Source: Nocardia cyriacigeorgica (GTDB taxonomy: Bacteria; Actinomycetota; Actinomycetes; Mycobacteriales; Mycobacteriaceae). From it: a DNA stretch of 64,000 nt. The position numbers and the translations under genes were made by a program. Where the stretch lies: positions 186,001 to 250,000 of the forward strand of contig NZ_JARWNX010000056.1 of NCBI RefSeq assembly GCF_029868385.1, written 5' to 3'. A model generated the notes under the pieces. That model made no database searches, was not told the DNA's origin, and saw only the letters and a program-made list of their open reading frames with translations. Numbering within the stretch: the stretch's first letter is position 1; every line of letters begins with the position of its first letter. Positions 1 through 8,116 of this stretch are shown here, piece by piece.

Positions 1-1099
1 CGATGAGCCGGAGCGCGGCGTAGACCACGAGCGCGCCGAGGGCGGCGGTGGGAAACCCCGCCAGCACTCCCCTGGCTCCGAACAGGACCACCAGCACCAC
101 ACCGAGCGCGGTGAGCGAGTACAGCTGGGTCTTGGCGTTCATGGAATCGGCGATCGTCGTGCGGCTTCCGCTGCAACTCACCGGGAAGCCGTGCAGGGCG
201 CCCGCCGCCAGGTTGGTGGCGCCGAGGGCGGCCAGTTCGGTGTTCGCGTCGACGTGGCGACCGTGCCGGGCGGCGAAGGCCCGCGCGGTGAGCGCATTAT
301 CGGAGAATCCGACGACTGCGATACCGAGCGCGGGGAGCACGAGCTGCGCCAGATCCGACATCGCGACGCCGGTGAATCCGGGCACGGGGATACCGGCCGG
401 CACCGGCCCGACGGTCACGATTCCGTGGTCGCGCAGCGCGAACACCGCGACCGCGACCGTCGCCAGCAGCACCGCGAGCAGCGGTCCGGGCAGTCGCGGC
501 GCCCAGTGCGCCGCCAGTAGCAGCCCGAGCAACACCGACGCCGCGAGCAGTGTCGTCGGCCAGTGCAGGGCCGCCAGGTTCGCGGCGAAGGAGCGCAGTT
601 GTGCGGGGATCGTGTCGCCGTCCACCGGGACACCGGTCACCGGCCCCAGCTGGCCGACGATCATGATGCCCGCGGTGCCCGCGAGGTAGCCGATCAGCAC
701 GGGTCGCGACAGTAGATCGGCGAGGACACCCAGCCTGACCAGCGCGCCCACCAGGCACAGCGCGCCGACCACGACGGCGAGGATCGCGGCCAGCGCCGCA
801 TAGCGGGTCGGATCGCCCGCAGCCAGCGGCGCCAACGCGACGGCGGTCATCAGCGCGGTGGTCGACTCCGGTCCCACCGACAGCTGCCGGGACGTACCGA
901 GCACGGTGTACACCGCGAGAGGACCGAGCACCGCCCACAGCCCCGCGACCGGTGGCAGCCCCGCCACGGTGGCGTAGGCCATGACCTGCGGCACCAGGTA
1001 CGCGGCGACGGTGATTCCGGCCAGCACATCGGCCCGCAACCAGCCGCGCTGGTAGTCGCGGAACTGCCGGAGGCCGGGGAGCGCACGAACCGGCATCAT
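1..1099 (-). CDS. SulP family anion permease, N-terminal part, cut by window edge
   Basis: The frame is open from an ATG pair at 1099/1096 to base 1, so the 3' end lies outside the window. It encodes a polytopic membrane protein of the SulP/SLC26 family, which moves sulfate or related anions. The conserved N-terminal SulP segment is visible: RADVLAGITVAAYLVPQVMAYATVA is represented by ADVLAGITVAAYLVPQVMA near residue 20, then VAGLPPVAGLWAVLGPL and SVGPESTTALM, followed by many hydrophobic stretches. The cytoplasmic STAS domain usual at the C-terminus would be in the missing part. Substrate cannot be read from this fragment. No clear operon partner is visible upstream. Confidence 0.88.
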   Translation of the reverse strand, partial: MMPVRALPGLRQFRDYQRGWLRADVLAGITVAAYLVPQVMAYATVAGLPPVAGLWAVLGPLAVYTVLGTSRQLSVGPESTTALMTAVALAPLAAGDPTRYAALAAILAVVVGALCLVGALVRLGVLADLLSRPVLIGYLAGTAGIMIVGQLGPVTGVPVDGDTIPAQLRSFAANLAALHWPTTLLAASVLLGLLLAAHWAPRLPGPLLAVLLATVAVAVFALRDHGIVTVGPVPAGIPVPGFTGVAMSDLAQLVLPALGIAVVGFSDNALTARAFAARHGRHVDANTELAALGATNLAAGALHGFPVSCSGSRTTIADSMNAKTQLYSLTALGVVLVVLFGARGVLAGFPTAALGALVVYAALRLI

Positions 1100-1296
1100 C
1101 CCAGCATTGTCCGTCCTGGGCGCGGCGTGGCGCTCCGGTCCTTCGCGTGTCTTTCGTGGACGAAAGACACTTCTCTTCCGCACCGGCCACGCGCAGGATC
1201 GATATGTGCACGAAGCGCGCAGATCCGCCGCGGCCGCAACACGGTTGGGGCGGTGGGGCGGCCAGTGCGAGTCCGGGCGGATGGAACCCCATCTAC

Positions 1297-1641
1297 CTGG
1301 AAGCCGACCACGCCGACACCCAGCGCGGCACCACCCGCGAAGGCGTTCACCTGGGTGCGATGGCCGGTACCGCCGATATGATCCTGCGCTGCTACAGCGG
1401 CATCGAAACCCGGCACGACACGCTGCGGCTGCATCCGGTGCTCCCGGCCGAACTCACCGAGGCCGAGTTCACGGTGTCCTATCGCGGCCAACCCATCACC
1501 ATCACCGTCACCCACACGCGGGTCACCCTCCGATTGCCCCCGAGCGCGGCGGCACGCATCCGCGTGCATGTGGAAAACGTCGAACGTGATATCGGGCCGG
1601 GTCAGGTATGGGAGGTGGCGCTGACCCCCGATCGGCCCTAG
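1297..1641 (+). pseudogene. C-terminal remnant of a glycoside hydrolase family 65 (sugar phosphorylase-type) gene
   Basis: About 115 codons match the C-terminal end of GH65 enzymes (trehalose, maltose or kojibiose phosphorylases and relatives). They include the near-invariant GTTREGVHLGAMAGTADM stretch, then the C-terminal beta-domain with HPVLPAELTEAEFTVSYRG. GH65 proteins are usually 700-1000 residues, so the (alpha/alpha)6 catalytic barrel with its acid residue is missing. The reading frame stays open upstream to about 1147, but that part looks unlike any GH65 sequence and reads as arginine/proline-rich noise. I infer a deletion relic rather than a functional gene. It could be translated only from a fortuitous start. 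Confidence 0.75.
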
Positions 1642-1710
1642 TTCGGCCGCCATCGGCACAAGCCGCCCGGAGCGGGCGCCATATCGCGGAGCGGCAGAGC
1701 GCCGCCCTCG

Positions 1711-2094
1711 TCACGGTTGCGCGGCGTTCTCCCACAGTCCGATCAGATTGCCTTCGGGGTCGGCGAAGTAGGCGGTGAAACCCATATCGCCCACCGCAGA
1801 TTTCGGGGCGACCGTTGTGCCGCCGAGCGATCCGATCTTCGCCAGCGCACCCTCGATATCGTCGACCTCGATCGTCAGCACCGGTGAGGTCACCTCGCCG
1901 CGCCGGGTCAGGCCGCCGTTGATGTAGCCCGGCTCCGAGGACATGCCGTCCGCGCCGAGTGGTCCCGTCATCACCAGCGTGTAGTCGATATCGGGGACTT
2001 CGTTGACCTGCCAGTCGAACGCGTCCCGGTAGAAGGCTCGCGCGCGGTCACCGTCGTCGAACGGGATCTCGAAGTGCACAACCCGGTTTGTCAC
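1711..2094 (-). CDS. VOC (glyoxalase/bleomycin-resistance fold) family protein
   Basis: This 127-residue protein has the two beta-alpha-beta-beta-beta halves of the vicinal oxygen chelate superfamily. The first half is VVHFEIPFDDGDRARAFYRDAF with a conserved FYRDAFDW, and the second ends TAYFADPEGNLIGLWEN. Members include glyoxalases, dioxygenases and antibiotic-binding proteins, and many small stand-alone ones have no known substrate. The start is a GTG at 2094 with a GAGAGG ribosome site upstream. It lies on the same strand as the ABC exporter genes but 193 bp downstream, so cotranscription is uncertain. Confidence 0.85.
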   Translation of the reverse strand: MTNRVVHFEIPFDDGDRARAFYRDAFDWQVNEVPDIDYTLVMTGPLGADGMSSEPGYINGGLTRRGEVTSPVLTIEVDDIEGALAKIGSLGGTTVAPKSAVGDMGFTAYFADPEGNLIGLWENAAQP

Positions 2095-2287
2095 AGCGTT
2101 CCGCCTCTCACCGAACCGGTCCGCCGACCCGACGGACCATCCATCAGGGAATGCGGACGACCGTTCGTCGCGGACGTCCGGCGCCGTGGCGCGTCCATCG
2201 ACCCACGCGCGGCTCGCCCCACTTTACGCTCGTCACGGGCTCGCCGGACCCGCGAAACGGTCGCGCGCACGGGTCGGCGCGGCGGCC

Positions 2288-3895
2288 TCAGTAGCCGATG
2301 TCGCGGCGGCGGAATCCGATCAGCCCGGCCGCGAGCAGGGCTGCGGCGACGACCAGCAGGGTGAGGATGGGCGCGGCGGCGGCGTCTTCGAGCGGGACCT
2401 GCGGCGTGTGCCGGAACGGGGAGCCGGTGTCGAACCATTCGGGCAGGTCGAAAGCGTCGGCGAACAGGATCGCCACCACGCAGTAGGCGAACACGACCCA
2501 GGCCAGCGCCGCCGCGGCGCGCGGGATCCAGCCGAAACCGAGTACGGCGATCGCGAGGACCACCCAGACGGCGGGTACGTACACCAGTGCCGCCGCGGCG
2601 AGTCTCGTGGGCTGTGCGGTATCGCCGATCGTCACGCCGTAGGACACGCCCGCGCCCAGACCGCCGACGACCGCCACCAGCGCGCTGCCCGCCAGCACGA
2701 CGGTGAGATGGCTGCCGAGCCAGGCGCCACGACCGACCGGGGCCGCCAACACCGCATCCGCCGTACCCGCGGACTCTTCGCCGCGAGCCCGCAGTGCGGC
2801 GGTGATGCCGTAGGCAGCCGCGAGCAACGAGGTGATCGAGAGGACCAGAGTGAGGTAGGAGTTCACCGCGTCCGCCACCCCGCCCGGCAGATAGGCGGCG
2901 ATGGCGGGATTGTCGGCCAGATACTGTTCGATGCTGTCGGCGAACGATCCGTAGGCCACACCGAGGGCGAAGACCCCGACACACCAGGCGGTCAGCACAC
3001 CGCGCTGCAACCGCCACGCCAAACCCAGTGGCGAGCCGAGCACCGCCGAAGCCGAGGCCCGGCCGGTGCCGTACCGGAACAGGCCCGCACCGAAATCACG
3101 GCGTTCGAGCACGAAGAACGCCGCTGCGATCAGTGCCGCCGACGCGATCGGGAACAGCAGGATCGGCCACCAGCGATCCACGACGTAGGGGTAGCTGCGC
3201 TGACCCCAGCCGATGGGTGAGGTCCAGGCGATGGCGTCGTTGCCGACATCCCCGACCGCGCGCAGCACGTAGGCGGCGGCGATGGCCAGGGTGATCGATC
3301 CGTAGACGCTGCGCGGGTTTTCGAAGATCTGCGCGGCCAGTGTGGTCGCCGCGGCGAAGGTGAACCCGATCCCCCCGATCGCCACCCCGGTGAGGATCGA
3401 GCCGCCCACCGGTAGGCCGGTGGCCGCCGCGGTACCGAAGACGACCAGCGCCGCACCGCAATCGGCGACAGCCGCGAGGGCGAGCGCCGCCACCGCAGGC
3501 GCCCGTCGCCCTACCCGCGTCGATCGGATCAGCTCCGCCCGGCCGGTCTCCTCATCCGAGCGGGTGTGCCGCCCGATCACGAACATATTCATCAAGGCGG
3601 CGACAATCGCCAGATAGGCGAAGACCTCGAACAGCACCTCACCACCGATGGAGTCGAGCAGCCGGACCGGGCCACCCGTGGCGAGCGCGGCGGCATTGGC
3701 GCCGATCGTGGACCGGAGCTGGGCGAGTTCCTCGGGAGTGCCGTAGAAACGTTGGCTGCCCAGCGACTGCATCGCCAACAGTGCGCCGATCCCGAGCAGC
3801 CACAGCGGCAGCGTGAACCGCTCCCGGCGCAGCGCGAAACGCAGCAGCGCGGCGGTGCCGGTCACGCTGCCGGGCGCAGCACCGACGGTGGTCAT
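2288..3895 (-). CDS. ABC-2 type exporter permease (polyketide antibiotic transporter type)
   Basis: This 535-residue membrane protein has two sets of hydrophobic segments. The first helix region is near residues 33-47 (PLWLLGIGALLAMQS), and the last is in the final 40 residues (PILTLLVVAAALLAAGLIG). The size and layout match the fused two-half permeases of tetronasin-type antibiotic exporters. The loop SDEETGRAELIRSTRVGRRA is typical of this family. It starts with ATG inside the stop of the upstream ATPase gene (ATGA overlap), so the two are translationally coupled. Together they probably export a hydrophobic drug or self-made metabolite; the substrate cannot be inferred. Confidence 0.88.
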   Translation of the reverse strand: MTTVGAAPGSVTGTAALLRFALRRERFTLPLWLLGIGALLAMQSLGSQRFYGTPEELAQLRSTIGANAAALATGGPVRLLDSIGGEVLFEVFAYLAIVAALMNMFVIGRHTRSDEETGRAELIRSTRVGRRAPAVAALALAAVADCGAALVVFGTAAATGLPVGGSILTGVAIGGIGFTFAAATTLAAQIFENPRSVYGSITLAIAAAYVLRAVGDVGNDAIAWTSPIGWGQRSYPYVVDRWWPILLFPIASAALIAAAFFVLERRDFGAGLFRYGTGRASASAVLGSPLGLAWRLQRGVLTAWCVGVFALGVAYGSFADSIEQYLADNPAIAAYLPGGVADAVNSYLTLVLSITSLLAAAYGITAALRARGEESAGTADAVLAAPVGRGAWLGSHLTVVLAGSALVAVVGGLGAGVSYGVTIGDTAQPTRLAAAALVYVPAVWVVLAIAVLGFGWIPRAAAALAWVVFAYCVVAILFADAFDLPEWFDTGSPFRHTPQVPLEDAAAAPILTLLVVAAALLAAGLIGFRRRDIGY

Positions 3896-4806
3896 GAGGC
3901 CACCTCGCTGGGCGTGGCGATCTCACCGTAGTGGCGCAGGAAGATGTCTTCGAGGGTGGGCGCGGTGCTGGTGAGGCTCCGCACGCCGAGATCGGCCAGC
4001 ACACGCAACACCGTGTCCAGATGGGCGAGGTCGACGTCGAATCGGGCGTGGCGGCCGTCGATCACGAGGTTGTGCACCCCGACGGTCGTCTCGAGCGCCC
4101 TGGCCGGATGGTCGGATCTGATCGTGACGGTGGTGCGAGTGAGATGGCGCAGTTCGTCGAGCGCACCACTTTCCACGGTGTGCCCGCCGCGGATGATGCT
4201 GACCCGGTCGCAGAGCGCCTCGACCTCGGCGAGGATATGGCTCGACAGCAGCACGGTCCGGCCGCGCGCGACGAGTTCGCGGACACAGTTCTGGAATTCC
4301 GCCTCCATCAGCGGATCGAGGCCGACCGTCGGCTCGTCCAACAGCAGCAGTTCGGCATCGGAGGCGAGCGCCGCGACCAGCGCCACCTTCTGCCGATTGC
4401 CCTTGGAGTAGGCGCGCGCCTTCTTCGTGGGGTCCAGATCGAATCGTTCCAGCAGCTCCGCCCGGCGGTGGCGGTCCAGGCCGCCGCGCAATCTGCCCAT
4501 CAGATCGATGATCTCCCCGCCGGTGATCCCCGGCCACAACGTCACCTCACCGGGCACGTACGCGAGCCGCGCGTGCAGCGCCACCGCATCGGTCCACGGG
4601 TCGCCGCCGAGCACGCGGATGCGTCCGGCATCGGCGCGCAGCAGGCCGAGCAGGATGCGGATGGTGGTGGTCTTGCCCGCACCGTTCGGGCCGAGGAAAC
4701 CGTGCACCTCACCCACCCGGACCGTCAGGTCCAGGTCGTCGAGGGCCTTGGTGCGGCCGAACGATTTGGTGAGCCCGGATACCGCGATCGCTGCATCGGT
4801 GAACAT
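3892..4806 (-). CDS. ABC transporter ATP-binding protein, drug-exporter type
   Basis: This 304-residue nucleotide-binding subunit pairs with the overlapping permease. Walker A is GPNGAGKTT near residue 39, Walker B is LLLLDEP near residue 157, and the switch histidine is in LLSSHILAEVE. The signature motif reads YSKGNRQKV rather than LSGGQ. That variant is common in antibiotic-exporter ATPases of this family, so it is not a sign of decay. The C-terminal 90 residues form the short extra domain seen in DrrA-like proteins. The ATG at 4806 gives a normal N-terminus (AIAVSGLTKSFG), though no strong ribosome site precedes it. Confidence 0.93.
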   Translation of the reverse strand: MFTDAAIAVSGLTKSFGRTKALDDLDLTVRVGEVHGFLGPNGAGKTTTIRILLGLLRADAGRIRVLGGDPWTDAVALHARLAYVPGEVTLWPGITGGEIIDLMGRLRGGLDRHRRAELLERFDLDPTKKARAYSKGNRQKVALVAALASDAELLLLDEPTVGLDPLMEAEFQNCVRELVARGRTVLLSSHILAEVEALCDRVSIIRGGHTVESGALDELRHLTRTTVTIRSDHPARALETTVGVHNLVIDGRHARFDVDLAHLDTVLRVLADLGVRSLTSTAPTLEDIFLRHYGEIATPSEVAS

Positions 4807-4842
4807 CGTTCCATCGTCGCTACCGACGCGGCCGACCGAGCA

Positions 4843-4856
4843 GAGCCGAAAGTCCC
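4843..4856. promoter_or_regulatory. DevR/DosR-box-like sequence upstream of the PEP synthase-like gene
   Basis: GAGCCGAAAGTCCC agrees at 11 of 14 positions with the mycobacterial DosR core GGGACTWWAGTCCC. It sits about 97 bp upstream of the start at 4953, and devR-devS follow that gene. The left arm is weaker than the right. Binding is inferred only; a chance match cannot be excluded by eye. Confidence 0.35.
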
Positions 4857-4952
4857 ATCGGCACGGGCACCACGACTCTGAACAGGGGTTACCGCCTCGA
4901 GTCAGGCTGAAAACATCGACCTACGCGAGATCGACCTGATCGGAGCCGAGCC

Positions 4953-7235
4953 ATGGGCGACTACACAGCCACTTTCGCCGAGCTACGCCTCACCGATACC
5001 GACCGCGCCGGAGGCAAGGGCGCCAACCTGGGGGAACTGGTGGCCGCGCAGCTGCCGGTGCCGCCGGGCTTCGTCATCCTGCGCAGCTGTTACGACCACA
5101 TCGTGCTGGCCGGTGCCACCGGCACCGAACTGGAGCGGCTGCACACGCTGGCCCTCGACAGCTCCGATACGACGATGCGGCAGCTGTGCGCCAGAATGCG
5201 CGAGCTTGTGCGCAACGCCCCACTCGACGACACCGTCCGGCACGCCATCCGGTCCGCCTATCACGAACTCGGCGATGCGGTGGCCGTCGCGGTCCGGTCG
5301 TCGGCCATCGGTGAGGACAGCGCGAGGTCCTCGTTCGCCGGAATGAACCTCTCACGCACCAATATCCGCGGCGACGACGCCCTGCTCGCCGCCGTCACCG
5401 ACTGCTGGGCGTCGTTGTTCACCCCGCGCGTGGTCACCTACCGCGCCCGTCGCGGGATGCGGCGGACCCCGGCGATGGCCGTGGTCGTGCAGCGGATGGT
5501 CGCGGCCAGGCGGGCCGGGGTGGCGTTCACCGCCGATCCGGCCACCGGACGCCGTGACCGCATCGTCGTCGACGCGGCACGCGGCCAGGGCGAGGTGGTG
5601 GTATCGGGCGCCGTCGAACCCGACACCTATGTGCTCGATGCCGCCGGGCCACGCCTGCTCGAAACCCGCACCGGCAACCAGCGTTACGCGATCGTCGCCG
5701 GACCCGACGGTGATCGCCGGGTCGCCGTCGACGACGAACAGGGCGCGGCACCGGTGCTCGACGAGGAGCAGGCGGTGGCAGTGGCCCGGTTGGCGGCCGC
5801 GGTCCAAGCCCACCACGGCGGAACACCGCAGGACGTCGAATGGGCCTTCGACGAGGACACGCTGTGGCTCGTGCAGGCGCGTCCGATCACGATGCTGCCC
5901 GACGAACCAGATCGTTCGACACCCACGCCGCCGAACGAGGCGCCGGTGCTGGTGCGCGGGCTCGCGGCCGCACCGGGTGTGGCCGAGGGCGCCGTACGCC
6001 TGCTCGACGCCCCCGACCAAGGCGGTGCGCTGCGAGCGGGCGAGGTCCTGGTGGCGCCGATGACCAGCCCGGATTGGCTGCCGACCATCGCCCGCAGTGC
6101 CGCGGTGGTCACCGACAGCGGCGGTATGACCTGCCATGCCGCGATCGTGGCCCGTGAACTCGGGGTGCCGTGTGTCGTCGGCACCCGCACCGCCACCACG
6201 GCCCTGGTCGACGGCGCGGTGGTCACCGTCGACGGGTCCGCGGGCGAGGTCCGCGCCGGACGGTCCACCCCGGCCACCGCGATCACCACAGCTGTCGCCG
6301 TACCGCGTGCGGAGGCCGGTGTCCCGACCGCCACCAGGATCTATGTCAACCTCGCGTTGCCCGAGGCGGCCGAACGGGTCGCCGCCACCGATGTCGACGG
6401 CGTCGGGCTGCTGCGCGCGGAAACCCTGCTGGCCCAGGCACTCGGCGGGAAACATCCGAAAGAACTGATCGCGCGCGGGCAGCAGCAGGCGTTCATCGAA
6501 CAGCTGGCGCGATCGCTGCACCGGATCACCGCCGCGTTCCATCCGCGGCCGGTCGTCTACCGGGCCAGCGATCTGCGCAGCAACGAATTCCGCGCGCTGG
6601 AGGGCGGCTCCCTCTACGAGCCGGTCGAGCAGAATCCGATGATCGGATATCGCGGCTGCTACCGCTATCTCCGCGAACCCGAGGTGTTCTCGCTCGAACT
6701 GGCCGCGCTCGCCCGCGTCCGTGAAGCCACACCGAACCTGCATCTGATGATCCCGTTCGTCCGCACCCGGTGGGAGCTGGAGGCCTGTCTGACGTTGGTC
6801 GCCGACAGTCCGCTCGGCGCCCAGCGCGGCCTGCATCGCTGGGTGATGGCCGAAGTGCCGTCCGTGCTGTACTGGCTGCCCGAATACGTGGGGCTCGGTA
6901 TCGACGGCGTATCGATCGGAAGCAATGACCTCACCCAGTTGGTCCTCGGCGTCGACCGCGATTCCGAGCAGTGCGCGGAACTGTTCGATGAATCCGATCC
7001 CGCTGTGCTGGACGCGATATCACGTATCGTCGAAACCGCGCGACGGCTCGGGATCACGTCATCGCTGTGCGGGCAGGCGCCGTCGAATCGTCCCGAGTTC
7101 GCCGAGCATCTGGTGCGCCTCGGCATCACCTCGATCTCGGTATCACCCGACGCCGCGCCCGCCGTGCGCCGCATCGTCGCCGCGGCCGAACAGCGACTGG
7201 TCCTCGACCACGCCCTCGGCCGGGAATCGGTCTGA
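4953..7235 (+). CDS. phosphoenolpyruvate synthase-like PEP-utilising enzyme
   Basis: This 760-residue protein has the three domains of pyruvate, water dikinase. The N-terminal ATP-grasp PEP/pyruvate-binding domain spans about residues 15-310, including GGKGANLGEL, AVRSSAIGEDS and QDVEWAFDEDTLWLVQARP. The swivelling phosphohistidine domain carries GGMTCHAAIVAREL with the catalytic His at residue 395. The C-terminal PEP-binding barrel has SIGSNDLTQLVLGVDRDS and SLCGQAPSN. It would convert pyruvate, ATP and water to PEP, AMP and phosphate, a gluconeogenic step. Its place just before devR-devS and the DevR-box-like site upstream suggest hypoxia or dormancy control. A specialised phosphotransferase of the same fold is the alternative. 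Confidence 0.88.
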   Translation: MGDYTATFAELRLTDTDRAGGKGANLGELVAAQLPVPPGFVILRSCYDHIVLAGATGTELERLHTLALDSSDTTMRQLCARMRELVRNAPLDDTVRHAIRSAYHELGDAVAVAVRSSAIGEDSARSSFAGMNLSRTNIRGDDALLAAVTDCWASLFTPRVVTYRARRGMRRTPAMAVVVQRMVAARRAGVAFTADPATGRRDRIVVDAARGQGEVVVSGAVEPDTYVLDAAGPRLLETRTGNQRYAIVAGPDGDRRVAVDDEQGAAPVLDEEQAVAVARLAAAVQAHHGGTPQDVEWAFDEDTLWLVQARPITMLPDEPDRSTPTPPNEAPVLVRGLAAAPGVAEGAVRLLDAPDQGGALRAGEVLVAPMTSPDWLPTIARSAAVVTDSGGMTCHAAIVARELGVPCVVGTRTATTALVDGAVVTVDGSAGEVRAGRSTPATAITTAVAVPRAEAGVPTATRIYVNLALPEAAERVAATDVDGVGLLRAETLLAQALGGKHPKELIARGQQQAFIEQLARSLHRITAAFHPRPVVYRASDLRSNEFRALEGGSLYEPVEQNPMIGYRGCYRYLREPEVFSLELAALARVREATPNLHLMIPFVRTRWELEACLTLVADSPLGAQRGLHRWVMAEVPSVLYWLPEYVGLGIDGVSIGSNDLTQLVLGVDRDSEQCAELFDESDPAVLDAISRIVETARRLGITSSLCGQAPSNRPEFAEHLVRLGITSISVSPDAAPAVRRIVAAAEQRLVLDHALGRESV

Positions 7236-7405
7236 ACCATGGCGCACGACCAGATCGTGACCTTTTCGCACCGCCGCCGCTCCGCAGCGACGCCTGCGCC
7301 GGTGACAGGCCGCGACAGCTCCGTCGCCCCGGTGGCCGCCGTGAGTTCGCGACCGGGCAGCGCGGTTGTTCGTAAGCTGGAGGCATCAGTGAAAGGAGTC
7401 GGTCG

Positions 7406-8056
7406 ATGGTGCGAGTGTTCCTGGTCGATGACCACGAGATCGTGCGACGCGGCGTCGGCGATCTGATCGGCGCGGAGCCCGATCTGGAAGTGGTCGGCGA
7501 GGCGGGCACGGTCGATCATGCGCTGGCCCGTATCCCCGCCACCCGGCCGGAGGTCGTGGTGCTCGATGTGCGACTGCCCGATGGCAATGGGATCGAGCTG
7601 TGTCGTGAGTTGCTCACCCGTCACGATGATCTGCGCTGTCTGATCCTCACCTCCTTCACCGATGAGCAGGCCATGCTCGACGCCATCCTCGCCGGAGCGA
7701 GCGGCTATGTCGTCAAGGACATCGGTACCACCGATCTGGTCGACGCCATCCGCGCCGTCGGGGCGGGCAAATCGTTGCTCGACAACCGCGCCGCCGCCGC
7801 GTTGATGGCCAAACTGCGGGCCGAGGCCGAAGAACAGAAGGGCCCCCTCGCCGCGCTGACCGAGCAGGAACGGAAACTGCTGGCCCTACTGGGTGAAGGG
7901 TTGACCAACCGGCAGATCGCCGCGCGAATGTTCCTGGCCGAGAAGACGGTGAAGAACTATGTGTCGCGGCTGCTCACCAAACTGGGTGTCGAACGCCGCA
8001 CCCAGGCCGCGGTGCTGGCCTCCAAACTGGACCCCGCCCGCAAGGACACGCACTGA
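7406..8056 (+). CDS. devR: DevR/DosR-type response regulator
   Basis: The 216 residues align along their whole length with mycobacterial DosR. The receiver domain has acidic residues D8 and D9 and the phosphoacceptor D54 (VVLDVRLPDG), with K104 in GYVVKDI. The C-terminal LuxR-type helix-turn-helix (LTNRQIAARMFLAEKTVKNYVSRLL) is the DNA-reading part; its core is FLAEKTVKNYVSRLL. In mycobacteria DosR switches on the hypoxia, NO and CO dormancy regulon. The ATG at 7406 follows GAAAGGAG. The partner kinase gene is directly downstream on the same strand with about 60 bp between, so they probably form an operon. Confidence 0.95.
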   Translation: MVRVFLVDDHEIVRRGVGDLIGAEPDLEVVGEAGTVDHALARIPATRPEVVVLDVRLPDGNGIELCRELLTRHDDLRCLILTSFTDEQAMLDAILAGASGYVVKDIGTTDLVDAIRAVGAGKSLLDNRAAAALMAKLRAEAEEQKGPLAALTEQERKLLALLGEGLTNRQIAARMFLAEKTVKNYVSRLLTKLGVERRTQAAVLASKLDPARKDTH

Positions 8057-8116
8057 GCGGCGCCCATTCCTGGCATCACCCCGCTATCAGTGGGCGCCGG
8101 ATGCCAGAATGCTGAT

